Part shown: positions 36,095 through 45,778 of the stretch, in pieces
How the letters are laid out: the number at the start of each line of letters is the position of its first letter
How positions within the stretch are numbered: position 1 is the first letter of the stretch
DNA from: CAYPPG01 sp964412555
GTDB lineage: Bacteria > Hinthialibacterota > Hinthialibacteria > Hinthialibacterales > Hinthialibacteraceae
Assembly: GCA_964412555.1 (NCBI GenBank)
Contig: CAYPPG010000003.1
Span: 143,709-207,708, forward strand
Reading direction: 5' to 3'
DNA length: 64,000 bases
Notes under the pieces: model-generated
What the model saw: only the letters and a program-made list of their open reading frames with translations
The model's database searches: none
Told to the model about the DNA's origin: nothing
Position numbers and translations under genes: made by a program

Positions 36095-39000
36095 TTAATT
36101 AGCAGCCAAAGCTTGCACTTCCGCCTCACTCAAAGCACGATTGTATATTCGGACTTCATCGATCTTTCCATCAAACGGCCGGCTGGTATCCGAGGGAGGA
36201 TTTTTCCCTATCCAAACCGAAACCGAATTGTTTGTATTAATTGTACCATTTTTGGAATACCTTCCAACTTCTTGTCCATCTTTGTAAAGAATCATATCAG
36301 TTCCGTCATAGACAGCAGCGGTATGTGTCCAAACACCGGCTTGAAGATTACCGGAACTCGCCACAAGAGTGGAAGTGCTTCCATTCGTCTTCAGCCGAAA
36401 ACGGAGTCTGGCATATTCACCGTATTTGATGGTGCTTAGCATCCAATAATGATCTTCCGTCGCAGTTCCCGTCGCTTTCGACAACAACCGGGCATCCCAA
36501 CCACTCAAATTATTAAACCGATCGGCATTGAACCACACGGAAATCGTCATTTCATCACCCTCGATGTCGAAAGTCCCGGCATCCACATAATCATTATTTC
36601 CATCGAAGGACAATCCCGAATTTGAATGCCCGGTACCCCAGGCCGCTCCGTGAAGTGTTCCGGTATGGCCTTGTCCGGAGCCATCTCCGGCGGTAGTACC
36701 GCTACCTTCATCCATCGCCCAAGAAGCGACAAGATCACTTGGGGTTGGAGTAAGGGTTGGTGTCGGTGTCGAAGTGGGTGTCGGTGTTGATGTGATAGAA
36801 GGATCAAATGTAGGCGTTGGCGTCATCGTCGGTGTTGGCGAAGCCGTTGGAGTAGGAGTGGGTGTCGGTAGACCAATGCCGTCGACCAAGTCTTGAATTT
36901 CAGATTGATTCAAAGCGCGATTGTATATGCAAACTTCATCAACTTTCCCATCAAACGGCCGACTCGTCGCCAGAGTCGGATTCGATCCAATCCAAACCGG
37001 AACCGAATTGTTTGTATCGATTGTTCCGGATTTGGAAGTCCGCCCCACTTCCTGCGCGTCCTTATATAGGATCATATTGCTTCCGTCGTACACAGCGGCG
37101 ACGTGCGTCCAGACATCCGGCTGTAAATTCCCTGAACCTGCGATGAGAGTGGATGTGTTCCCCCCGGTTTTCAATCGAAATCGCAAACGATCCGCTCCAC
37201 CGGATTCAATGGTACTCATCATCCAATAATGATCTTGTTCGGCGGTGCCCACCGCTTTCGAGAGGATGCGTGCATCGTGGCCGGATAAATGATCGAAACG
37301 ATCCGCTCGAATCCAGGCTGTCAGCGTCAATTCACTGCCTTCCACATCCAAATTCCCGCCATCCACGTGATCGTCCACACCGTCCAGCGAGATTCCGCCT
37401 TCATATTTTCCCGTAGTCCAGAGTGGATTATTCATCAACACTCCATCATTGCCGTGCCCCGAACTATCGGCGGCAACGATTCCGCTTTCATCATTCAACC
37501 TCCAAAATGCGACCATGTCTTCCTCAACCAGGGGAACCGGATCGACATCGAATGGTTCCGAGGAAGATGTTGGCTCAGGTGCATCGGTAAAAAGACTTTT
37601 CGGCTCTGCAAAAACAACATCCGTGTCAAGAATTTCAACGGTCACCTTCGGTAAGGAGGAAGAGGAAAATTCGGTATTTGCAGTCACCGAGATGACTTGA
37701 AACGCCACGATTCCAAGATTCGCACCTTGAAGATTCCCTTGCAATGGATCGTAATTGATGCTGATGTCGCTGTCATAGACAACAGCACTGATTCTTCGAC
37801 CTTCCAGCATCTTCAAAGCAGTAGCGCGTAACGGCGTGACATTTGATATTCCATCCAGCAACTCTTCCGGAACCGCTCCGGTTCCAAGTCCCGGTCCCGC
37901 CTGAATATAATTCTCCAATCCCACTTCGGTCGGTCCGGCGTCATCCCAGGTTGTCGGATAAGTTTTTAAAGCAAACCAGCCTTCATCCCCGACTTCACCG
38001 GTGAACAATGTGATCTGCTCTCCAACATGGCTTGCAAAATAAGGAAGAGGATCGCGAAGGCCAACCGCTGCAATATCATCATTGATATCGGTATCCGCGA
38101 AGAAATTCGGTTCGCTGCCATTATCGATACTATCCTCATCGATGAGGATGAAGGTCGAAGTTTGAGCCGGCGGCTGTAAGGGAACGGATAAGCCTGTGCA
38201 TATCCATGCGAGAGATGCGCCGTTTGGATTGGAACTAGGGGTTGAGATTATTTCCACCGTCAAGGAATCCGCTCCCGCGGGAATAGTAATATCAAACCAT
38301 TCCGTATCCCATTCCGAACCATCATGGCTGCCTAACGTGTTGACAAATTCGGTCACCTCACCATCCACGGTTACTTCAACAACTGTCGGCCGCAGATCAC
38401 CGCTCGAGACACTGCCGACGAGTAGGACAAGGCGGGCGGTTCGTTCATAATCTTTAGCCGTGAAGGTAAATGTTTGAGGAACAGTTGTTCGCAACGGTTC
38501 GGAGAAATTCCAATAGGCTAAATCCTGCCCATCCCGAACCATGATTTCACTATCCCCATATAAGTCTTTATAAACAACTAACACACCGCCGCCATCGGCG
38601 CCGGGATTATTCGGATACTGGAAGTCAAATCCGTCGATTACAAGAGTATTCTCACCTTCAAATACCAAATCGGTGATATCGGCACGGTAACTTTGGAACA
38701 TGATATCGCCGTTCCCGCCGGAGGAGAAAAATTTTCTTGGTCCACCGACCAGGATTCCATTTTTGGGTTGGCCGTTGACTGTGATCGGATCGATAACTCC
38801 ATGTGGAATCCCATGTGTCGACTCTCCGTCCCAGAACAATAAGGCCCGCACTACCTCTCCCGGCACATCGATATCGATAACACCAGGTAGCGAAAACAAA
38901 CCAGTACCAGCCGCGACGAGTCCTGTTCCACCGGGTACGATAAAGTCATGAGTAGCTAATGCATCTTCATAGGTTTGCGCACCATCCACGATCAAAGCCG

Positions 39001-41107
39001 CCGACTCCAAACATTTGAAGAAACAATACGGAACCATGATCATGACGGTCTGGCGTCCTTCACCGGTTTGCACAATCACTCCCATCAACTCGCAATGAGT
39101 GGGACTGTACGCTTCGATGCCTTCCTGCAAAGCGTCCTGAACAACGACTTCTTTCAAGGCATCATCCCAATAAATCAACCCGCCGGAGCCGATTCCCGTT
39201 TCCGGATCTATTTCGATATGGCTGTATCCGGTTTCCGGAGATTGACCGATGGAAAGCAAATCCCAAATCGCCGCTTGGATTTCGGCGAAAGTTACACCGT
39301 AATCTTCATACATCCCCCGGTAATATTGGTTCATGATGTAATTGACCCGCGCCAGATTTTCCGGAGCACCGATGATATCGCCGTTGATGTTGATCAATAC
39401 ATTCGAGGTTGTTCCGCTTTCAGGATCAACATCGGCAAATCCGTCTCCATCGTCATCTCGGTTCAAGGTTCGGTGTAAGGTCACATCCCCATTGGTGTAG
39501 AGTTCGTCGAATTCCAATAAGGTGAATAGATCGACACACCATCCGGGGAAATAACGTTCCACTCCATCGGTGACCAAAACGGATTTGAAATAGGAGGAAA
39601 GCGGAAGCATATAGTCCGCCATATCCGAAAATCCTTCTTCCGGCCATTCATAGCCGGGAAAATCCAGTGGGGGATAATCCGATGTGCTTTTATACGCCAC
39701 AGCATCAGGAGGAATGAAAAGGTCCTCAGCACAGGGCAAACATTGCGGACTCCAAGCATATTCCCACATTTGATCATCCGTAATGGAAAGCCACAATTGG
39801 GTTTGCGATTCATAAAATCCTGCGGCATTCGGCGCACCCCACTCACAATCCGGATCGGGATAAGGAATGGTCAAGATAAATTGTTGAACCACGTCTCCTT
39901 CCGGCAATTCCCAACTGGTCAAATCCAAGGGTATATTTCTATTTTCCACTGCTGAGGTTTGCGCTTCATCATCGTCATATACTTGAGTGTGAACATTTAA
40001 ACCATAGTTCCCGGCTGAAAGTGAAATCACTGCCTCCCAACCCCGCAATACATCATCGATATAGACCCATTCGAAATAAGGCGGTGTACCGTCATTGCCG
40101 AAAAAGCCATCGACTTTCTTTTCACCATCTATTTTGATATAGGCATCGTCTTCCATTTCAAGAACATGAGTACCTTCGACGCACAAAACAAGTGCATAGA
40201 GCAGATCGTTCGCCACATCGTACTGAAGGTAGAGAACTGATTCGATCGGTTTGCTTGGATTACCAGCGCGGTACATGTTGGCGTAAAAGTCATTGTCCAA
40301 ATCCCATTCTTCTATCGAACCGTCCACACTAAAATTATCCACCGGCAAGGTCACCTCTTGCGGCGCAGGGAGTATATACCCACTCTCTTCCAAATCCGGA
40401 ACGACGGTATCATTGGTAATTTCACGCAGCCAATGCCAGCTGACGGGCAAATTGATATTCTTTACTGTCACGATGATTTCATCGTACCATCCTAATTCTT
40501 CCGAATATTGCGGATTGGATATTCCTTCCTGCAAAGATCCCCACGGCATTGTCCACGTATTCGGAGCGGGATCCGGCTCAGGTGCGTCGACTCCGTTTTT
40601 TGTTAAACTTTCGCAGGTTCCCGTTTGCTCGAGCGGGGTATACATCCACCAGTGATACCATTCCGAATTCGAAATATACCCATCGATACTCGCACTGAGT
40701 GTAACCGTATAGAAGTTGAATTCATTCGGCTCCCCCCATCCTTCCGGTGTGGGAACCGGGAGGGGAATTTCAAAATAAAACACCTCTTCCGGACCAGGAC
40801 CTTGAACTGTATAGGTTCCGGTTCCGCTCATGATACGGTCCGCCAAAACCGGATCGCTGGTGATTTCACGGTACCAATTATAAGAGACTTCTTCACCGGG
40901 AGAAAAATCGGTCAGCACCACTTTGATTTGTTCCGGCGCTTCCTGATTCCACATCCTCATCCAATTCCCCCATTCAATTTCTTCTCCATCCGTCCAAACC
41001 AGATACCATTCAACCGATTTTCCCCATGAATCAGATAAAGGGATAAGCGTGAAGCATAATAAGAAAGCCCAAAAGATCATTTTTTTCGGGGGTGTAATTC
41101 CATACAT
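36095..41107 (-). CDS. Secreted surface protein with thioester-like domain and two LamG domains
   Basis: A 1670-residue exported protein. The ATG at 41107 has GGGAGA upstream; an earlier TTG is less likely. A signal peptide is at about 9-32. Residues 30-500 hold beta domains. At 524 a Cys sits in GWCVDLF, and 87 residues on Gln611 sits in EIQAAIW. This pattern is like the Cys-Gln isopeptide-type thioester domains of adhesins. A DUF11-like region follows (about 690-1030). The C terminus has two homologous LamG/concanavalin-like domains of about 200 residues joined by a Pro-Thr-rich linker (DNA 36740-36870). It ends ALSEAEVQALAAN. A surface adhesin is likely. The thioester reading is moderate. 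Confidence 0.78.
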   Translation of the reverse strand: MYGITPPKKMIFWAFLLCFTLIPLSDSWGKSVEWYLVWTDGEEIEWGNWMRMWNQEAPEQIKVVLTDFSPGEEVSYNWYREITSDPVLADRIMSGTGTYTVQGPGPEEVFYFEIPLPVPTPEGWGEPNEFNFYTVTLSASIDGYISNSEWYHWWMYTPLEQTGTCESLTKNGVDAPEPDPAPNTWTMPWGSLQEGISNPQYSEELGWYDEIIVTVKNINLPVSWHWLREITNDTVVPDLEESGYILPAPQEVTLPVDNFSVDGSIEEWDLDNDFYANMYRAGNPSKPIESVLYLQYDVANDLLYALVLCVEGTHVLEMEDDAYIKIDGEKKVDGFFGNDGTPPYFEWVYIDDVLRGWEAVISLSAGNYGLNVHTQVYDDDEAQTSAVENRNIPLDLTSWELPEGDVVQQFILTIPYPDPDCEWGAPNAAGFYESQTQLWLSITDDQMWEYAWSPQCLPCAEDLFIPPDAVAYKSTSDYPPLDFPGYEWPEEGFSDMADYMLPLSSYFKSVLVTDGVERYFPGWCVDLFTLLEFDELYTNGDVTLHRTLNRDDDGDGFADVDPESGTTSNVLININGDIIGAPENLARVNYIMNQYYRGMYEDYGVTFAEIQAAIWDLLSIGQSPETGYSHIEIDPETGIGSGGLIYWDDALKEVVVQDALQEGIEAYSPTHCELMGVIVQTGEGRQTVMIMVPYCFFKCLESAALIVDGAQTYEDALATHDFIVPGGTGLVAAGTGLFSLPGVIDIDVPGEVVRALLFWDGESTHGIPHGVIDPITVNGQPKNGILVGGPRKFFSSGGNGDIMFQSYRADITDLVFEGENTLVIDGFDFQYPNNPGADGGGVLVVYKDLYGDSEIMVRDGQDLAYWNFSEPLRTTVPQTFTFTAKDYERTARLVLLVGSVSSGDLRPTVVEVTVDGEVTEFVNTLGSHDGSEWDTEWFDITIPAGADSLTVEIISTPSSNPNGASLAWICTGLSVPLQPPAQTSTFILIDEDSIDNGSEPNFFADTDINDDIAAVGLRDPLPYFASHVGEQITLFTGEVGDEGWFALKTYPTTWDDAGPTEVGLENYIQAGPGLGTGAVPEELLDGISNVTPLRATALKMLEGRRISAVVYDSDISINYDPLQGNLQGANLGIVAFQVISVTANTEFSSSSLPKVTVEILDTDVVFAEPKSLFTDAPEPTSSSEPFDVDPVPLVEEDMVAFWRLNDESGIVAADSSGHGNDGVLMNNPLWTTGKYEGGISLDGVDDHVDGGNLDVEGSELTLTAWIRADRFDHLSGHDARILSKAVGTAEQDHYWMMSTIESGGADRLRFRLKTGGNTSTLIAGSGNLQPDVWTHVAAVYDGSNMILYKDAQEVGRTSKSGTIDTNNSVPVWIGSNPTLATSRPFDGKVDEVCIYNRALNQSEIQDLVDGIGLPTPTPTPTASPTPTMTPTPTFDPSITSTPTPTSTPTPTLTPTPSDLVASWAMDEGSGTTAGDGSGQGHTGTLHGAAWGTGHSNSGLSFDGNNDYVDAGTFDIEGDEMTISVWFNADRFNNLSGWDARLLSKATGTATEDHYWMLSTIKYGEYARLRFRLKTNGSTSTLVASSGNLQAGVWTHTAAVYDGTDMILYKDGQEVGRYSKNGTINTNNSVSVWIGKNPPSDTSRPFDGKIDEVRIYNRALSEAEVQALAAN

Positions 41108-41179
41108 TCGAATTTCTCCCAATGTCGAAGGTGTTTAAAAACGTAACGCCGCCGTTCCAGCAGCAACTTCAAAGCGCCT

Positions 41180-41207
41180 GTAGGGGCGGTTCGCGAACCG
41201 CCCCTAC
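41180..41207. repeat. Perfect 28-bp palindrome
   Basis: GTAGGGGCGGTTCG followed immediately by its reverse complement CGAACCGCCCCTAC. It matches a widespread dispersed bacterial palindrome (REP/MITE-like). It lies in the 277-base gap 41123-41399 between two minus-strand genes, which otherwise shows nothing. Confidence 0.85.
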
Positions 41208-41399
41208 CACATTTATGTTCACATCGCACACAAAGCTTACCTTCCTTTGTAAGGAATTATATCTAATTTGAGGGTAAAAGCAAATATTTTATCCCAATTT
41301 GCCATAAAATTGGCCAAACCACAATATTCCTTACCATGACAGGTAAACAACATGTTCAAAATCCAACACTTTTTACTTAAGAATAAATTGATTCTAAAA

Positions 41400-42677
41400 T
41401 CAGTAATACATCCAATCACTCACGGGGACGACAAATAACTCATAAGGATCAAGATCGTTTTGTGGAGAATAGGCAAAGCCGGAACGCAATACATTGGCAT
41501 CGAAACTGAAAAAGACCGGTTCACCGAGTTTAAAATAGAAAAACATGAATTCATTGAGATCCGAATAATCGAGTTCATTCCATCGGATATCCAACTTACC
41601 GAACACTCCGGTTCCCAGCGTTCCCACTTGCATTAAATTTTTGATATCCGTAATTAAATTTGTATGGCAATTCAGACTTTGAATAACATTCGACGGTGTT
41701 ACATTCAGCGCCGTAATTTGGTTGGTGCTACAGATTAGATCGATCATTTGAATGTTATTTGTAATATCCAACTCAGAGATTTGGTTTCTTGAGCAATTCA
41801 AAAAAAGAAGATTGGGATTTCCAGAGGGATCCAAACTGCCTAAAAGATTATTGGAACAATCCAATCGTTCCAATGTGGTATTATGAGACACATCAAGTGT
41901 GGTCAGTAAATTGAACGAGCAAATCAGTTCCTTCAAACTATCACAGGTTGAAACATCCATTTCAAGTAAGGTGTTATTTGAACATTCCAATGTTTCCAGC
42001 GCGCTGTTTCCACTCACATCCAAGAAAGTCATCTCGTTTTTGGAACAATCGACTTGGATCAGTGCGGGATTGTTCGACACATCCAATTCGATCAGCTGGT
42101 TGTTAAAACATTGAACCTGCTCCAGTACCATCCCGTGAGGCACTTCAAGACCTGACAATGCGTTATTGTTACAATCGATGAAGGTTAAAAAGGCATTATT
42201 GGATAAGTCCAAATATTCCAACAGGTTATTATCACATTCGATAAAATCCAACAAGCTGTTTTGCTCGACGTTCAAGGAGATCAACATATTGTTTTGGCAA
42301 CTCAACTTGGTCAGCGATAGGTTCGAGGATAGATCCAATTCCGTCAACAAATTGGCGCTGCAATTCAGGATTTCCAATTTCGTGTTTTCCGAAAGGTCCA
42401 ATTCGGAGATGTCGTTTTCGGCGCAATTCAATTCTGTGATATTTTTGAAATATTCGATCCCTTTTAAATCTTTGATGTTCTTACGCAATATTTCCAGTGC
42501 ATCGGTTTTGGCGGCGGCTCCTGTAGCGGTAAACGCCCCTCCCGATTGCACTTCCATATATTCTTCCACCGCTGTACGGAAGTTCGGATCGGGAAAATTC
42601 TCTTCCGTATTGATATTTTGGGAATACGCCAGGCAAACAATCAGCAAAAACATGACCGTAGCGTAAAAACGTTTCAT
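41400..42677 (-). CDS. Secreted leucine-rich-repeat protein with C-terminal DWMYY tail
   Basis: A 425-residue exported protein. The ATG at 42677 follows AAAGGAC and opens a signal peptide (YATVMFLLIVCLAYSQ); an upstream TTG is rejected. About 12 tandem 21-residue leucine-rich repeats fill residues about 75-350, each of the type LDCSNNLLGSLDPSGNPNL with conserved Cys and Asn positions. The C-terminal about 70 residues leave the repeat and end PVSDWMYY, similar to tails of two other proteins here. Probably extracellular protein or glycan binding. The divergent gap 42678-42913 to the ligase gene has no recognised element. Confidence 0.85.
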   Translation of the reverse strand: MKRFYATVMFLLIVCLAYSQNINTEENFPDPNFRTAVEEYMEVQSGGAFTATGAAAKTDALEILRKNIKDLKGIEYFKNITELNCAENDISELDLSENTKLEILNCSANLLTELDLSSNLSLTKLSCQNNMLISLNVEQNSLLDFIECDNNLLEYLDLSNNAFLTFIDCNNNALSGLEVPHGMVLEQVQCFNNQLIELDVSNNPALIQVDCSKNEMTFLDVSGNSALETLECSNNTLLEMDVSTCDSLKELICSFNLLTTLDVSHNTTLERLDCSNNLLGSLDPSGNPNLLFLNCSRNQISELDITNNIQMIDLICSTNQITALNVTPSNVIQSLNCHTNLITDIKNLMQVGTLGTGVFGKLDIRWNELDYSDLNEFMFFYFKLGEPVFFSFDANVLRSGFAYSPQNDLDPYELFVVPVSDWMYY

Positions 42678-42913
42678 TCTCTTTTGTCCTTTCCTATCAA
42701 GATTCAATTTAACATCATTCTATGCAATGTTGTAATGAATAATATACTATAGTAAAAAGTTGAGAATAGAACAACTCAATTTTCAACATCCATGCTTTTT
42801 AATTCTATCCTTGAGTTATTGATATTCTTTGTACTCTGGTCAATAATTTGAACAAGAAACACTGCATATCCTTAGCTGGACTTGCAGATCGTTTTTCATC
42901 TGTTTGAGAAAAC

Positions 42914-44554
42914 ATGTTTATGATGAATTACCTTTCCCAACTGCAACATATCTTTCATGAACATTCCAACCGAATAGCGGCAACTCACTATCTTGAACAG
43001 AATCAGTCGGTAATATTACGATATCATGATATCGAAGCGAGAGCAAAAAAACTTTGCTATAACCTCCGGCGGAATGGTTTGAAATCAGGAGATTTTATCG
43101 GTTTTTTTATGATTCGCTCTCCGGCACATGTCATCGCGATGATCTCGGCTATGCAATGCGGAGCCGTTTTTTTCAGTGTACAACCGAAATACACGATTCA
43201 CCAGATTTTTTCTCTCATCAAACTTTGTACCCCCTCTTTTTTGATGATCGATAGCGCAGGTCTGTTTAAATTATCAAATATCCCTAAAGACATGTTCCGC
43301 GATATGGTCATAATTTATTATGATGAATGTGAACAAACGGATTTACACCAAAAGTGTTTGGATCGCCTCTCTCAATCCACTCATGTCATTCATATTTCCA
43401 TAGATTCTCCCACCGACAAGGATGAAAGTGATGCTTGGGAGCCATCGAACATGCAAGATTCGGTACTGGCTCTTTTTACGTCCGGATCAACCGGTTCTCC
43501 TAAGGGAGTGATGGTTTCTCATGAAGATTTATATCGGCGGGTTATGTCGGAATGTAAAGCGTATCGGCTTACCTTTGCAGATCGATTACTCAATCTTCTG
43601 CCATTTTCCTTCGATGTAGGGCTTAATCAACTACTTTCTGCCCTGGCCGTTGGGGCGCAAATTGTGCTGCTCAATTCCTGGCTGCCTCAAGATATATGCA
43701 GCGTGGTTGAACAATATGAAATCACCGGTATTTCCGCCGTTCCATCCATTTGGACTGATTTCTTGACTCTTCCACTGGAAAAAGCTAGCCATAGCATAAA
43801 AAGCATCCGTTATATCACGGTTTCGGGTGGTGACCTTTCTGTACGCCAATTGAAGCAATTGCGTGAGCGGTTCTCCGAAGCGGATATCTACAAAACCTAT
43901 GGGCAAACGGAAACTTTTCGTAGTTCCATGTTGATGCCGGAAGAATTCGACAGAAAAATGACATCCGTGGGCAAACCACTTGTGGAAACAACGGTATGTA
44001 TAGTTTCTCCGGATGGAAAGCCATTATCTTACAATGAAGAGGGCGAGATTCTTCACAGAGGAATGGGAACAATGACCGGTTATGTTTCCGGTCCCGACGG
44101 GACGGAAGAAAAAAAGCGAAAATTTCGGAATCCGGAGAATGGTGAAGAAGAGGATTACATTTTTACAGGGGATCTCGGAAAATTGGACGAGGAGGGTTAT
44201 TTATATATTGTAGGGCGAATGGATTCTATGCTCAAAATCCGCGGGAATCGTGTGTATCCTCGTGAAATTGAATCGATTTTCCATACACACGAAAATGTAA
44301 AAGATGCTGCGGTGTTTGGAATCAAGAATGAGAATGGAGAAAACCAGATCATTGCCGAAGTGATACCGAAAACGGATAGGCATTTCTCGGTTGATCAATT
44401 GAAACTTTTCTTATCCCGGCATTTACCCTCTTATATGATTCCGTCACAAATTACCATTGCCGAATCATTCCCCCGAACATCAACGGGGAAAATTGATATG
44501 GAAGTATTAAAGAAGAAATATAAAACCACCCAACCACAATCAGGGCAATCATGA
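42914..44554 (+). CDS. AMP-forming acyl/aminoacyl ligase (ANL superfamily, exosortase-locus type)
   Basis: A 546-residue cytoplasmic adenylating enzyme. Motifs in order: TSGSTGSPKG at 189-198 (AMP loop), KTYGQTE (about 325-331), FTGDLGKLDEEGYLYIVGRM and KIRGNRVYPREIE (hinge), and PRTSTGK with Lys526 as the catalytic lysine. It would load an acid or amino acid onto a carrier protein. It resembles the exosortase-system ligase family and DltA-like enzymes; the substrate cannot be read. The start is one of three nearby ATGs and has only a weak ribosome site. Its stop overlaps the decarboxylase start (ATGA), so the two are coupled. Confidence 0.88.
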   Translation: MFMMNYLSQLQHIFHEHSNRIAATHYLEQNQSVILRYHDIEARAKKLCYNLRRNGLKSGDFIGFFMIRSPAHVIAMISAMQCGAVFFSVQPKYTIHQIFSLIKLCTPSFLMIDSAGLFKLSNIPKDMFRDMVIIYYDECEQTDLHQKCLDRLSQSTHVIHISIDSPTDKDESDAWEPSNMQDSVLALFTSGSTGSPKGVMVSHEDLYRRVMSECKAYRLTFADRLLNLLPFSFDVGLNQLLSALAVGAQIVLLNSWLPQDICSVVEQYEITGISAVPSIWTDFLTLPLEKASHSIKSIRYITVSGGDLSVRQLKQLRERFSEADIYKTYGQTETFRSSMLMPEEFDRKMTSVGKPLVETTVCIVSPDGKPLSYNEEGEILHRGMGTMTGYVSGPDGTEEKKRKFRNPENGEEEDYIFTGDLGKLDEEGYLYIVGRMDSMLKIRGNRVYPREIESIFHTHENVKDAAVFGIKNENGENQIIAEVIPKTDRHFSVDQLKLFLSRHLPSYMIPSQITIAESFPRTSTGKIDMEVLKKKYKTTQPQSGQS

Positions 44555-45765
44555 AACGAGATGAATTTTATCAATTAGTCGATAAAACTAATTTAGAAGG
44601 AATCATTCGAGAAACCGAAACGCCCTGCTATCTCTATTTCCTGAAAATCATCCAAAGGCAATTGGTTCGGTTACGGAAATGTTTCGGTTCCAGATTTCAG
44701 ATTCTATATGCGGTAAAAGCCAATCCACACCCACAAATTCTGCAATTCATGTCAAAATGCGGATTGGGAGCGGATGTTTCTTCTGCCGGTGAACTTACTG
44801 CGGCTTTGGAAGCGGGGATACCGCCGGAGACAATCGAATTCAGCGGACCGGGGAAGACTGTCGAAGAATTGAGGCAAGCGATCCATTCCGGTATAGGTTC
44901 GATCAACACCGAAAGCCTTGATGAGTTGAAGATCATTACTGAACTCGGCCGTGAGTTGAAAGTTCAACCAAAAGTCGGAATGCGTATCAATCCTGGCAGG
45001 AAGATGAGAGCCGGTTTGTCGATGGCCGGGTCTACCCACTTTGGAATTTCTCTTCCAACACTCGAACGAGAATTTAGAAATATCAAATCATTGGTGAGCG
45101 AGGTCGATTTCCGAGGTTTGCATTTTCATTTAGGCTCACAAATCCTGGATGTAGATATTCTTGCGGGATCGATCGAGCAAATTTTAGATCTGGCTCAACA
45201 TATAGAATCAGAATTGGACATTCCCGTAAAAAAAATCAATTTCGGGGGTGGCTGGGGAATAGATTATTTTGAGAATCAGTCCAAATTGGATTTGGAGAAT
45301 TTGAGAATCCGATTGGAGCAACTTTTCACGATCCCTAAATACAAAGACTTCTTTGAACGGATCGACGCGAAAGTGGAATTGGGAAGATTTCTCGTTGGTG
45401 AGTGTGGACTTTATGTCACGAAAATACTGTATGTGAAGGAAAATCAAGAACAGGTATTCGCTGTAACGGATGGAGGGATGCACCACAACTATTTGCTTGC
45501 AGGTGGGATGGGACAAGTTATCCGGAGAAATTTTGAAATGGATATTCTTTCCTCATCGCCACGAAATCCGTGTCCGGAGTATTCCTTGACAGTAACGGGG
45601 AAATTATGCTCACCCCAAGATCGGTTGGCGGATCAAGTACATCTAAAATCTCCGGTTTTTACCGGAGATTATGTTATCTTTTTCAACGGTGGCGCATATG
45701 GTTTGACTGCAAGTCCGGTAGATTTTTTAGGCCATAAAAAGCCATGTGAAATCGTGGCCGAGTAA
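44551..45765 (+). CDS. PLP-dependent decarboxylase (fold III, DAP/ornithine decarboxylase-like)
   Basis: A 404-residue enzyme. PLP-lysine is Lys56 in YAVKANP; HLGSQI, GGGWGID and ELGRF follow as in fold III decarboxylases, and the active-site cysteine of the second subunit is Cys353 in GKLCSPQD. The overlap with the ligase and the match to the decarboxylases that accompany AMP ligases in exosortase loci suggest the substrate is an amino acid, possibly carrier-bound, rather than free diaminopimelate. This is inference. Its own family (LysA, ornithine or a PEP-CTERM-associated group) needs phylogeny. Confidence 0.87.
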   Translation: MKRDEFYQLVDKTNLEGIIRETETPCYLYFLKIIQRQLVRLRKCFGSRFQILYAVKANPHPQILQFMSKCGLGADVSSAGELTAALEAGIPPETIEFSGPGKTVEELRQAIHSGIGSINTESLDELKIITELGRELKVQPKVGMRINPGRKMRAGLSMAGSTHFGISLPTLEREFRNIKSLVSEVDFRGLHFHLGSQILDVDILAGSIEQILDLAQHIESELDIPVKKINFGGGWGIDYFENQSKLDLENLRIRLEQLFTIPKYKDFFERIDAKVELGRFLVGECGLYVTKILYVKENQEQVFAVTDGGMHHNYLLAGGMGQVIRRNFEMDILSSSPRNPCPEYSLTVTGKLCSPQDRLADQVHLKSPVFTGDYVIFFNGGAYGLTASPVDFLGHKKPCEIVAE

Positions 45766-45778
45766 TTTTCTTCTTGAA

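Noticed and set aside
30130..45765. Exosortase or PEP-CTERM locus proper
   Set aside because: Accessory-type genes are present but no exosortase and no PEP-CTERM tail was found.
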